A DNA stretch of 25,675 nucleotides from Bacteroidales bacterium (GTDB lineage: Bacteria > Bacteroidota > Bacteroidia > Bacteroidales > UBA10428), in NCBI GenBank assembly GCA_016926235.1, contig JAFGOZ010000568.1:1-25675 (forward strand), written 5' to 3'. Below the pieces are notes generated by a model. That model made no database searches and was not told the origin of the DNA. It saw nothing but the letters and a program-made list of their open reading frames with translations. The position numbers and the translations under genes were made by a program. Positions 1-7,927 of the stretch are shown here, piece after piece (the first letter of the stretch is position 1; every line of letters starts with the position of its first letter).

Positions 1-284
1 AGAAGTACAATGGCAGCTTCTGGTTTTGATATGACTTTTTAACCCTAACGATGCTCCTTCGATGATTCATTTGCATTCAACTCTTTTTCACTTATCTTCC
101 AGCTATTTGCTGATTTTTCCGGTATCGCTCACTACCCTTGCATTGCCTCAAGAGCAGCATCCGGTGATTTGTAACCTGCCCCTGCAGGCCGATTACGGGA
201 GGCCTTCTCCCATCTCTCTAACAGTTACGGACTTCCTACATTATCGCTAGCCACTCAATATGTAGGAATGTCCTCGTGACACAC
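1..284 (-). mobile_element. Probable 5' portion of a group II intron inserted in an IS transposase (partial)
   Basis: Read on the minus strand from 284, this stretch begins GTGTGTCACGAGG, which fits the GUGYG 5' end of group II introns. It is rich in nested stems. A 13-bp hairpin with one bulged A pairs 273-260 with 241-229. GTAAC (228-224) pairs with GTTAC (175-171). Between those arms lie a GGGAG/CTCCC hairpin and a CCTGC/GCAGG hairpin. The junction interrupts the transposase reading frame right after TGGC, where the family normally continues Trp-Gln-Tyr-Phe, so a C|AG codon split is restored if the insert is removed. A short frame opens at 70 (MNHRRSIVRV...) and runs off the left edge; it is too close to the 5' end to be a typical intron-encoded protein. 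The identification rests on the 5' motif, the folding and the exact insertion; no catalytic domain V or reverse transcriptase is in the window. Confidence 0.5.
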
Positions 285-549
285 GCCAGTAGGGATTCTC
301 AAGATACCTCTCAACCACTGTCTCATCTCCCAGGTTATACATTTGCTTTAAAAGTAACAGGCCTACTATTGTCCTGATGGGTATCGAGGGACGACCAACT
401 TTACCATATAAAGGAGCAAACTCTTCCTCAAGACTCTTCCAATCAATTTTCTTTGCCAATAAACAAAGTTCATGCTCGGGATGAATAAAACTTGTGAGGG
501 CTGTTTTAAACATCTCTAACTGTGGCTGAACTGGCAATTTCTTTAACAT
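285..549 (-). pseudogene. IS5-like (DUF772) transposase, N-terminal part, interrupted
   Basis: This is the N-terminal segment of a DDE transposase of the IS5-like group with a DUF772 N-terminal domain. The ATG is at 549-547. Recognisable family motifs are a Lys-Ile-Asp-Trp segment, GRPSIPIRTIVGLLLLK and VVERYLENPYW. After this Trp the family motif (Gln-Tyr-Phe-Cys-Gly-Glu) is lost, and the open frame runs only about 12 more codons of unrelated sequence to a stop at 247. The break coincides with the GTGTG-starting insert at 284. The catalytic DDE domain would lie left of the window if the gene continues beyond the insertion. If the insert is a splicing intron, the transposase could still be expressed. 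Otherwise it is dead. Confidence 0.8.
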
Positions 550-653
550 AATTTTCAGGGTTTTGATCGAATTTAGTCAAAATCCCGACAAAAAACAATA
601 CCTTAAAGAACATAAGTTATTAACAATCAGAATATTATCTGTTTATAAGAATC
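285..653 (-). mobile_element. IS5-like insertion sequence, copy 1 (right part)
   Basis: This is the right-hand part of an insertion sequence: the transposase N-terminus (285-549) plus about 104 nt of non-coding leader up to about 653. The right boundary is inferred because the leader is shared, at roughly 80% identity by eye, with 2373-2475, and similarity stops at AAGAATC in both places. The left end of the element is not in the window, so terminal inverted repeats and a target duplication cannot be assessed. Positions 654-768, between the element and the next gene, show nothing recognisable. Confidence 0.65.
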
Positions 654-768
654 AACTAGGTAAATATGTTTATTGTTGCGATTCAATCTGTTGGGTAGTT
701 TATTATAATAACTGAAGCCAGGGTACATGATCAGAACTTTCTTAAAAGCTTAGAATTAATCCCGCATA

Positions 769-1941
769 TTATGGTTTGTCTTTGTCCGAATGTTTATGAC
801 ACATAATTTTATTAAAGAAATCATTTAAATCTTTGGTAAAAATACGATAGTCAAAATTCAATTTGGCTGTCTCTAAAGCATTTTGCCTCATAATTTCAAA
901 TTGAGATCTTTGCATTTTGGTTATTTTTTTAAGAAGGGATTTTAAGGCTTCAGGTGATGAATTATCAACTACAAAACCATTAAATCCATTTTTAAGATAC
1001 ATAAATAAATCACTTGTAAGATTAGCGATAACAGGTAATCCTGAGTTCATACTTTCAACGAACTTCGTTGGGAATCCTGCCATTGAATAGCGTTTTCCCG
1101 GACGCAATAATACTGAGAAATCTGCATATTGTAAATATAGTCTAACCTGATTATGAGGAACTCTACCATAACATATAAAAGCTTCGTTATTCAAATGCGG
1201 ATATTTTTTTTTAATAGTTGAAAAATTAAGACCTAATAAATGCAATTTTACAGCATAGTTTTCTTCATATAATTGTTGAATAGCTTCTATTACATTGTAT
1301 AATAAATCTTTCTTTCCAGGTATACCTGCATAAATTAAATTTAAATACTTTGAATCAAATTGTGAATTAGATCTAGAAACAACTTTCCCTACAGAGGTGT
1401 CAACTGTGACAGGAATTCGTAGAGTTATTTTCCCTTGTTTCCTGTAATAGTTTTCAAGAAAAGAGCTTATTGCTATGACACCATCACATTTGGAAATTAA
1501 TTTAGTCATAGCAAGGTGAATATCCAATGCTATTAAACCAAAACGTCCCATAAGTAAATGAGAATAATCTGACCATTCACTAACATCGGTAATTAGTTTA
1601 ATCCTTTTTCTGTGGCAGTATTTTAATAAAGGGAACAATATTCTTGTGTGAGTTCCATAATAAATAATAATATCTGGTTGCGTAGATTCCTTGCGTAACA
1701 TATTAATAATGAATAGGCCACGAAAAATGAAGTTTACAATTTTTTGAAAATAATTTTTCCCCTTATAAACATTTTTTATAACGAACTCTTCTCTAATTGT
1801 ATGAGATTTATCACCATAACCAATAATTGTAAGGTTAGTATTACTAATGGCAGAAATTGACAGTGCATTGTAATAAACTCTATGAGTTGAAGCTACCTCT
1901 TTAGTAAAATCCGATTCAGTTATATAGAATATATCAAACAT
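769..1941 (-). CDS. Glycosyltransferase family 4 (GT-B fold)
   Basis: This is a predicted cytoplasmic GT4 transferase that would add one sugar from a nucleotide-sugar donor to the lipid-linked repeat unit. It has about 390 residues. The N-terminal acceptor-binding half contains the DIIIYYGTHTRILFP stretch, and a C-terminal Glycos_transf_1 domain starts near residue 200 (LNLIYAGIPGKKD). The donor-binding signature FPTKFVESMNSGLPVIAN (about residues 290-307) includes the expected Glu. I chose the ATG at 1941, giving MFDIFYITESD. A TTG five codons upstream would extend it, but ATG is the better start. Donor and acceptor cannot be deduced. The gene stands apart from the main cluster, between two copies of the same damaged IS, so it may have been captured or marooned by IS activity. 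Confidence 0.85.
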   Translation of the reverse strand: MFDIFYITESDFTKEVASTHRVYYNALSISAISNTNLTIIGYGDKSHTIREEFVIKNVYKGKNYFQKIVNFIFRGLFIINMLRKESTQPDIIIYYGTHTRILFPLLKYCHRKRIKLITDVSEWSDYSHLLMGRFGLIALDIHLAMTKLISKCDGVIAISSFLENYYRKQGKITLRIPVTVDTSVGKVVSRSNSQFDSKYLNLIYAGIPGKKDLLYNVIEAIQQLYEENYAVKLHLLGLNFSTIKKKYPHLNNEAFICYGRVPHNQVRLYLQYADFSVLLRPGKRYSMAGFPTKFVESMNSGLPVIANLTSDLFMYLKNGFNGFVVDNSSPEALKSLLKKITKMQRSQFEIMRQNALETAKLNFDYRIFTKDLNDFFNKIMCHKHSDKDKP

Positions 1942-2019
1942 GATATCCAAATTCAAATTCTGATAAATAACCTTTAATTGATTTTAGTGATCTAATCAAA
2001 ATCTATAAACAAATATCAT

Positions 2020-2372
2020 TTAAGCTCTCTTGTTCCCAAACTTATAAGACTTATTTCCTTTACCCTTAGATATACAAAGTACCTCAGGTTCATGAACACA
2101 GTAAACCTTAATTGAGCCATCTCTCTTTTGTGTCAGACCCTTGTAAAGAACGTCAAACTCCTTCATGTATGATATTGGTATCGGATTAAGTTCATTAACC
2201 ATAACCAGATCATGATAGAACTTTTATGCTATCCTGTAAAGCCTCTCTGTGCTTTCCTGAGCTTATTCTTGTTCTTTGGATTACGTGCAAACCGATGTTT
2301 AGGATTTGTAAAGATTGCAAGAACTGTTTTGTAAATTTATAACTGAGACTGGGAAGGTAATTTTTCTAACAT
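2020..2372 (-). pseudogene. IS5-like transposase relic with internal deletions and stops
   Basis: This is a decayed relative of the transposase at 285-549. The start (ATG at 2372-2370) reads MLEKLPSQSQL, matching the left copy's MLKKLPVQPQL, and then hits an in-frame TAA. The same frame continues IYKTVLAIFTNPKH, parallel to MFKTALTSFIHPEH in the left copy. It then jumps to an internal family segment (KLRKAQRGFTG), with another stop. After a frame change, 2202-2020 encodes 60 residues resembling the middle of IS5-like transposases (KVYCVHEPEVLCISKGKGNKSYKFG). The DDE catalytic core is missing. It cannot be functional. Confidence 0.75.
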
Positions 2373-2475
2373 TATTTTCAAGGTTTTGATCAAATTTAGT
2401 CAAAATTAAATAAAAAACATATACCTAAAATGACGCAATTTATTAACAATCAAAATATTATCTTTTTCTAAGAAT
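2020..2475 (-). mobile_element. IS5-like insertion sequence, copy 2 (degenerate relic)
   Basis: This is a second remnant of the IS seen at 285-653, in the same orientation. The non-coding leader 2373-2475 aligns with 550-653, with blocks such as GGTTTTGAT, AATTTAGTCAAAAT, TTATTAACAATCA and AATATTATCT in the same order and nearly identical spacing from the ATG (103 versus 104 nt). The left end is lost near 2020. Positions 2476-2599 up to the next gene show nothing recognisable. Confidence 0.7.
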
Positions 2476-2599
2476 CCAATAATTATTATTAAACTTTCTT
2501 GAACAACTCTTGATCCATTAGGAAGGTGATGGTTTTCTCCGAGTTTGTCTTATACCCTTAAAATGATAATTGGTTTCAGCTTAACACATGTCTTCAAGA

Positions 2600-3484
2600 T
2601 TACCTGTTCATTAACTTGTCAATAAGAGCCGCGGAAGAAGGGATCAGAGTTTTAAGCCATAAGCTACAATATACAAAAGGAGCTCGAAAAGGGAAAAAGC
2701 GCCGTATGAAATACATATATCCTGAAAGCTCAACTCCTTTTGGGTCTTTTAAATACTGAATCCTTTGTCTAAGGTTCATTTTTTTCAAATTAACATTAGG
2801 TGTATCATTAGTGCAGTAACCACAGTAATTTGGACAAACCAGGATTGGAAACTTTTTTTCCTGTGCTCTCAATGTATAATCAAAATCAGCCTTGGCATGA
2901 ATATATTTTTCACTAAAAATACCGATAGTATCAACAACTTTATAATGCACCAACATAATGTTTGAACATCCTAAATCACATTCTTTAATATTTCCGTCTG
3001 GAAGTACCTTTTTAGCCGAAAACTTCCATTTATTAATTAAAATATTCCCTCCATAACTATGTTCCTGAGTAAATTGATCCTTTACACTTCCAATATAAAT
3101 GCCTCCTTTCCCATATACTTTAATAGAATATTCATGAGTTTTGAATAATTCATCAAAACATGTTCTCTCAATAATAGTATCATCATTCAATAAGAAAAAG
3201 GCGTCATATTCTCTTTTTTGCAAGGCTGCCTTCCAGGAATTTCTCATTCCCCCTGCCCAGAACAGACTACCATTACCATAAAGAATATTTACTGCAGGGA
3301 ATAACTTTTTTAATTCATCGGACGTTCCATCAGTCGATCCATCGTCTGTTAGGTAGACATCCATTTCAAAAGCTATGGAGCATACACTTTTTGATTCATT
3401 CAATTGTGTGATGCAGGCAATTGTCTTTTCTTTCCGGTTATGACAGGTTAACAGAACCGCAATTGAATTAATCATCAATATCAT
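2600..3484 (-). CDS. Glycosyltransferase family 2 (rhamnosyltransferase-like)
   Basis: This is an inverting GT-A fold transferase of about 294 residues. The N-terminus shows the GT2 core: AVLLTCHNRKEKT (residues 9-21), DDGSTDGTSDEL (47-58), LFWAGGMRNSW (74-84) and the metal-binding LNDDT (99-103). The LFWAGGMR box is typical of the GT2 subgroup often annotated as dTDP-rhamnosyltransferase-like, though the donor cannot be fixed from sequence. There is no transmembrane segment, so it probably acts at the cytoplasmic face of the membrane on the lipid-linked oligosaccharide. Two ATG starts (3484 and 3475) are possible and the longer is given. It lies 64 nt after the preceding pyruvyltransferase-family gene and is probably co-transcribed with it. 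Confidence 0.88.
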   Translation of the reverse strand: MILMINSIAVLLTCHNRKEKTIACITQLNESKSVCSIAFEMDVYLTDDGSTDGTSDELKKLFPAVNILYGNGSLFWAGGMRNSWKAALQKREYDAFFLLNDDTIIERTCFDELFKTHEYSIKVYGKGGIYIGSVKDQFTQEHSYGGNILINKWKFSAKKVLPDGNIKECDLGCSNIMLVHYKVVDTIGIFSEKYIHAKADFDYTLRAQEKKFPILVCPNYCGYCTNDTPNVNLKKMNLRQRIQYLKDPKGVELSGYMYFIRRFFPFRAPFVYCSLWLKTLIPSSAALIDKLMNR

Positions 3485-3548
3485 AGAGATTGTTAAAAAA
3501 CATATTCACTTAATAATTAAATTAAGATATTTCTTGATAAAATCTTAA

Positions 3549-4784
3549 TTATACCTTCAAAAGGCTCTCGAGTGAAGTTTTAAAATCATTATAGTAGACT
3601 GATTCTTTTATTAGAGCATCAATTATTTTATCTTTAGGAGGATTTTGTATTACAATGTCAACTTTTCTCTTGAGAAAATCCCATCCCTTCTCATCAAGTT
3701 CTTCTTTAGTAAAATAATATTCAGTCAGATTAAGCCGATTTAAAATGTCTTTAATTTTTGTATCGAATTTGTCAGAATAAACAGTACTCCTTTCAATAGG
3801 GAAGGTAGGTGTAAGATTTTTAAGGGATAGTAATGTGCCATGAAAAAAATGAGTAAATGTACATTGGAAAAATGAAAATACTCTTGCCCACTCAAATGGT
3901 GTTAAATCATATAAAAACACATCTGCATATCTGTTAGGTTCATAAATAGCTACGATTTGATTTTCCTTTCCAAATAACCTTCTGATTTCTTTCCCCAGCC
4001 ACTCTCCACCCATGAGACCTATAATCGGTTTCTTAAAATCAATCCCTCTCTTTACTATCTTATCCCGAAGTTTGACCATATCCACAGGTAATGAATCCAA
4101 TTCAAGAAATAAAGTCGGATCACAGTTATGATGCGGTTGAAGATCCCTATCAACTTTTATTATAAAATCTTCAGTTGGATTATCCCGGACTCCAATATAT
4201 GAAAAATCGTTAAAGGCTTTATTAAGAAATAAGTTTTTATCAGTTGTAACCAATGAAAAATCCTGCCCGTGTAAAGAAGCGGCATAGCTTAGTTTGAATG
4301 CTCCTAAATCTTCATTCAGGAAGTATGCATTAGGAAATCCACGAATTAACCAATTCCAAACAGCATCACTCCCAACAATTATAACATCATACTTATTCTT
4401 GATCTTCTCAAATAGGAGTCTGTAATCATCAGAACGAATAGAATAATCAGATAGAGGTAAATATGACAAACATTGTTTAAAAGATCGGTTTCTTGTTCTT
4501 AGTTTAGATAAATAGGAAGGATCTTCAATTAAAGTAATTATACTCTTAGCCAGAGATTTAAGCCTAAAAATCAAATTTTTATCTAATTTCAGTTCTTTTG
4601 ACCCAAATAGAAATTTCAGTAAACTGGTATCATAATATTGCATTATACTTTCTGTTACATAATCAATAACTTCAATCTTCGCGTATGTAAAATCCTTTTC
4701 GATTTTTTTTACCAAAGAATAGCATAACAGAAAAGCACCATAGTTAAAGCTTCTGTGGAAATTTAGTATAGCAATCCTTTTCAT
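3549..4784 (-). CDS. Polysaccharide pyruvyltransferase family protein 1
   Basis: This is a member of the polysaccharide pyruvyl transferase family (PF04230), whose characterised members attach a pyruvate ketal from phosphoenolpyruvate to a glycan sugar; some relatives have other roles. Family features are the N-terminal MKRIAILNFHRSFNYGAF, a central VGSDAVWNW (about residues 137-145) and the late FFHGTLLSLKN, corresponding to the family's (R)(F/L)HG region. I chose the ATG at 4784 because it matches the family start and begins 4 nt after the asnB stop codon. An ATG at 4802 would add six residues and overlap asnB. The close spacing implies translational coupling with asnB. It is a distant paralogue of the protein at 11992-13221. 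Confidence 0.85.
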   Translation of the reverse strand: MKRIAILNFHRSFNYGAFLLCYSLVKKIEKDFTYAKIEVIDYVTESIMQYYDTSLLKFLFGSKELKLDKNLIFRLKSLAKSIITLIEDPSYLSKLRTRNRSFKQCLSYLPLSDYSIRSDDYRLLFEKIKNKYDVIIVGSDAVWNWLIRGFPNAYFLNEDLGAFKLSYAASLHGQDFSLVTTDKNLFLNKAFNDFSYIGVRDNPTEDFIIKVDRDLQPHHNCDPTLFLELDSLPVDMVKLRDKIVKRGIDFKKPIIGLMGGEWLGKEIRRLFGKENQIVAIYEPNRYADVFLYDLTPFEWARVFSFFQCTFTHFFHGTLLSLKNLTPTFPIERSTVYSDKFDTKIKDILNRLNLTEYYFTKEELDEKGWDFLKRKVDIVIQNPPKDKIIDALIKESVYYNDFKTSLESLLKV

Positions 4785-4788
4785 ATCC

Positions 4789-6678
4789 TTATATCGTGAC
4801 ATTAAAGATTTTTATCCACCGACTTGTACAAATTAATCTCCAGAAGAGTGAAGTGCTTGATTTTTGCATAACAGCTTTTTTATATAACAGAAGTATTTTA
4901 TCCTTATCTACATAGTTTTGAAGATTGTCACAAGCGTTTTCCAATTCTGCTGATATTTCATTTACATTTTCATGAAACCAACTGTCCTGTGGTGTAGCAA
5001 AACCAAGTTTATCATAACGGTTTAGTATTTTATCAGGAACAAGTCCTTTAAGGGCTTCCCTTAAAATATACTTAGTAACTGCAATTTTAACTTTATATTC
5101 ACTTGGTAATCCGAAAACAAATTCGACTAGACGATAATCAACAAAAGGAGCACGTGATTCTACCGAGTGGGCCATTGAATTACGGTCCTGATGGTGCAGA
5201 AGCTTTGGCAAACTAAGGTAGAGCAACTGCCCTTCTGATGTTGATTTTATTGTCTTTGAGTATTTTTTGTTTAGATTTTCTACTACACTACCATCATTTG
5301 CAGTAATTTTTAGCCAATCGAAGGTATTATTTCCACTGGTTTTTATTAATTTGTTTGAGACAAATTTAACGAGCCAACCAGGCAATAGGCTTTTCCCAAC
5401 TTCTATTAGAAGAGGCTTGTAAGGATCATAATAATAATCTTTATATCTCGTTCGGTAATTTTTAAGACTCCTTATAAGATTTAATATTTTACCTTTAAAA
5501 AGTAACTCACGAAAATGAACCTGATGAAAATCAGCATATCCGGCTAAATGTTCATCGGCTCCTTGTCCGTCTAACATAACAATTATTCCTTTTTTTCTGG
5601 CTTCTTCATATACACACCATTGTGCAAATACTGCTGTTGATCCAAATGGTTCATCCTGATGCCAGACAATTTTATCTAATTGTGGGAACAGATCTTTATA
5701 AGAAGGGAAAATCTTGTGTGATGCAACGTTAGTCTTCTTAATAATTTCTTTAATATACTCACGTTCATCTACTTTTTTATCTTCAAAACAAGAAGAAACT
5801 GTTTCCTGTTGTTCCTCCTTCCCTTCTGCTTTTAAGATATCATTCATTGCACAGACTATTGAAGAGCTATCAAGGCCGCCGGACAGACAGGATCCAACTT
5901 TTACATCTGATCTTAAACGCATTTTGACGGTATCTTTGAATAAATTCCTAAACAATGTCTTTGTTTCTGCAAAGTTGCTTTTACTATTTGGAGAGTTTCT
6001 ATTTAAATTGTACCACTTTGTAACCACATAATTACAAGAAGTTAGATTGTAAACCAGAAATTCACCGCCTTGCAACTGAAAAACCTTATCGAAAAGTGTC
6101 TCATTAGTGTGATCATGGACTCCTCCTGAATACAAAAAATCTATTAACCGGTTCTTGTTTGCTACAGCTTTCCAATCTTTTAAAACAGTAAATTGTTTAA
6201 TTTCTGAAGCAAAGACAAATCTATTTTCCACTTGAGTATAATAAAAAGGTTTCACTCCGAACCTGTCTCTTGCACAGAAAATATTCTGTTTCTTCATATC
6301 ATAAAGTGCAAAAGCGAACATACCATTAAAATGTTGCAAACAATCAGTTCCCCAGTTATCGTATGCTGCCATTATCACTTCAGTATCAGTATCAGATTTG
6401 AAAATAAGTCCTTTACCTTCTAATTCACTTTTAAGTTCCAGGTAATTAAAAATCTCTCCATTATAAATTATTACATATTGATTTTCATAAATCATCGGTT
6501 GCCTGCCTTTATCTGACAAATCAATAATAGCCAGGCGCCGATGTCCAAATGCGAAGTTATTCCCATAATAGTATCCTTCGGTATCAGGTCCGCGATGTTT
6601 AATTATATCACACATTGCAACAATATCGTTTTGAAGATCATTCGTATTGTAGCTAATAATTCCTGCAAATCCGCACAT
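4789..6678 (-). CDS. asnB: AsnB-type glutamine-dependent amidotransferase (asparagine synthase family)
   Basis: This is a 629-residue class II glutamine amidotransferase/synthetase. The N-terminal glutaminase domain has the nucleophile Cys2 (MCGFAGI), RLAIID (48-53), NGEIFN (73-78) and the R-D-R-F-G-V-K-P box near 137-144. The C-terminal ATP-pyrophosphatase domain has the PPi loop SGGLDSS (266-272) and the DGQGADEHLAGY box (370-381). All expected catalytic motifs are present. Inside polysaccharide loci this form often amidates a sugar carboxylate (WbpS-like, giving uronamides) rather than making free asparagine. That role is inferred from context; plain asparagine synthesis remains possible. 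It lies 41 nt after wzy and is tightly followed by the first pyruvyltransferase-family gene. Confidence 0.92.
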   Translation of the reverse strand: MCGFAGIISYNTNDLQNDIVAMCDIIKHRGPDTEGYYYGNNFAFGHRRLAIIDLSDKGRQPMIYENQYVIIYNGEIFNYLELKSELEGKGLIFKSDTDTEVIMAAYDNWGTDCLQHFNGMFAFALYDMKKQNIFCARDRFGVKPFYYTQVENRFVFASEIKQFTVLKDWKAVANKNRLIDFLYSGGVHDHTNETLFDKVFQLQGGEFLVYNLTSCNYVVTKWYNLNRNSPNSKSNFAETKTLFRNLFKDTVKMRLRSDVKVGSCLSGGLDSSSIVCAMNDILKAEGKEEQQETVSSCFEDKKVDEREYIKEIIKKTNVASHKIFPSYKDLFPQLDKIVWHQDEPFGSTAVFAQWCVYEEARKKGIIVMLDGQGADEHLAGYADFHQVHFRELLFKGKILNLIRSLKNYRTRYKDYYYDPYKPLLIEVGKSLLPGWLVKFVSNKLIKTSGNNTFDWLKITANDGSVVENLNKKYSKTIKSTSEGQLLYLSLPKLLHHQDRNSMAHSVESRAPFVDYRLVEFVFGLPSEYKVKIAVTKYILREALKGLVPDKILNRYDKLGFATPQDSWFHENVNEISAELENACDNLQNYVDKDKILLLYKKAVMQKSSTSLFWRLICTSRWIKIFNVTI

Positions 6679-6719
6679 TGTATTTATTAATGAAGGTTAT
6701 TTATATAAACTGAACATGA

Positions 6720-7904
6720 CTATTCAATTGATCGGAAATTCTTGCTTTTATTTTCAAAATCAGCGATTACGATCCCCCAAAAGAAAGCAAAATAAATAAA
6801 GTATGTTGGATAAATAACCAAGTGGCTTATTGATGATATAACAATAAACATAATGAATGAAGCTGAGAAAGGAGCTAAAAGCGGATAGTTTTGGCTATAC
6901 ATTCTTTTACAATATTTGAAGAGTTGAAAATAAATAGATAAATATATCCAGAACGCAATTATTCCGTAATCATAAAGAACTTCCTGAAAATCGTTATGAG
7001 CACTTTTTCGCACACTAGAAAGTGAAACAGCGTCATAACCATGTCCAAAAATCCATCCTGGAAAATCAGAGTCCATCTGTATTCTGTAAGTATCTTTCCA
7101 AATATCTAATCGTCCGCTACCCCTGTCAGTTCCTATATCCTGAAATCGCTGAGCCAGAGATAAATTGGTCCGATCAGATAGATAATTAAATATTATAAAC
7201 AAGATTATACCGGAAATAATGATAAATGAAATCCCTGATAATCTATTTTTAAATTTCGACTTTGATTGAACAATAATCATTATAAAAAATATTCCTAATG
7301 CCCCAAGAAAAGCAACAGTTCCTCCTCTTTTATTAGACATAATCATTGCTATTAAGACAATAAGAATTCCGAAAAGTTTAAGAGAATTCTTTCTTAATGA
7401 CATTAAAAAAGGTAATAAAGATAAAATGTAGTAACTTTGGTTAAGACCAAGCATCGTTTCTGTTCCAAAAAAATTAAAAAATACAACAATTAAAAAATAG
7501 TAATATACAATTATCGGGAATGTAAGGGACATGCAATTTATGCTAAACATCATAAGACTAAATTTTCCTGTAACAATGGTATAGGAAATTAAAAATGCAG
7601 AAACCCAGTACAATACAAAAGCAGACGTATTGAGAAAATCTATAATTTCAAACCTATCAATATTAATAACAGTAGACATAAATGAAACGACTCCAAACCA
7701 AAAAATAAGTAAGACTATTTTAGGTACAGGCAGAATTACAGGCAAATTTATGATACAAAATGAAAAAGAAATAACCGTAAAAACTAAAGTTGCTCTACCA
7801 ATACCAAATGATACCTGACCCATTACAGCATTACTTGAAAGATGCAATACATTAATAATCATTATAATAGCAACCAGAACAACAATTATAATTTTTTTAA
7901 CCAT
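6720..7904 (-). CDS. wzy: O-antigen ligase/polymerase family membrane protein (Wzy-like)
   Basis: This is an integral inner-membrane protein of 394 residues with about ten hydrophobic segments. It fits the O-antigen polymerase/ligase family (PF04932). A conserved cytoplasm-side NKRGG lies near residues 191-195. The large periplasmic loop contains SGRLDIW (263-269), FGHGYD (286-291) and SAHNDFQEVLYDYG (301-314), including the family's conserved His303. It probably polymerises undecaprenyl-linked repeat units in the periplasm. Its position next to a flippase and among glycosyltransferases favours Wzy over the WaaL ligase, although the two share the fold. It lies 23 nt downstream of wzx1. Confidence 0.82.
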   Translation of the reverse strand: MVKKIIIVVLVAIIMIINVLHLSSNAVMGQVSFGIGRATLVFTVISFSFCIINLPVILPVPKIVLLIFWFGVVSFMSTVINIDRFEIIDFLNTSAFVLYWVSAFLISYTIVTGKFSLMMFSINCMSLTFPIIVYYYFLIVVFFNFFGTETMLGLNQSYYILSLLPFLMSLRKNSLKLFGILIVLIAMIMSNKRGGTVAFLGALGIFFIMIIVQSKSKFKNRLSGISFIIISGIILFIIFNYLSDRTNLSLAQRFQDIGTDRGSGRLDIWKDTYRIQMDSDFPGWIFGHGYDAVSLSSVRKSAHNDFQEVLYDYGIIAFWIYLSIYFQLFKYCKRMYSQNYPLLAPFSASFIMFIVISSISHLVIYPTYFIYFAFFWGIVIADFENKSKNFRSIE

Positions 7905-7927
7905 TCCTGAATACTATTAAGACAGAC

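Noticed and set aside
62..250. Plus-strand 62-residue open frame
   Set aside because: It runs antisense through the structured insert, has no family resemblance, and the stem-loop structure explains the sequence better.
285..2475. Complete composite transposon carrying the GT4 gene
   Set aside because: Both IS copies are incomplete, their outer ends are missing and no target duplication can be seen, so only an IS-flanked gene is supported.
5714..6031. Plus-strand 105-residue frame inside asnB
   Set aside because: It is a shadow antisense to the conserved amidotransferase motifs; asnB is unambiguous here.
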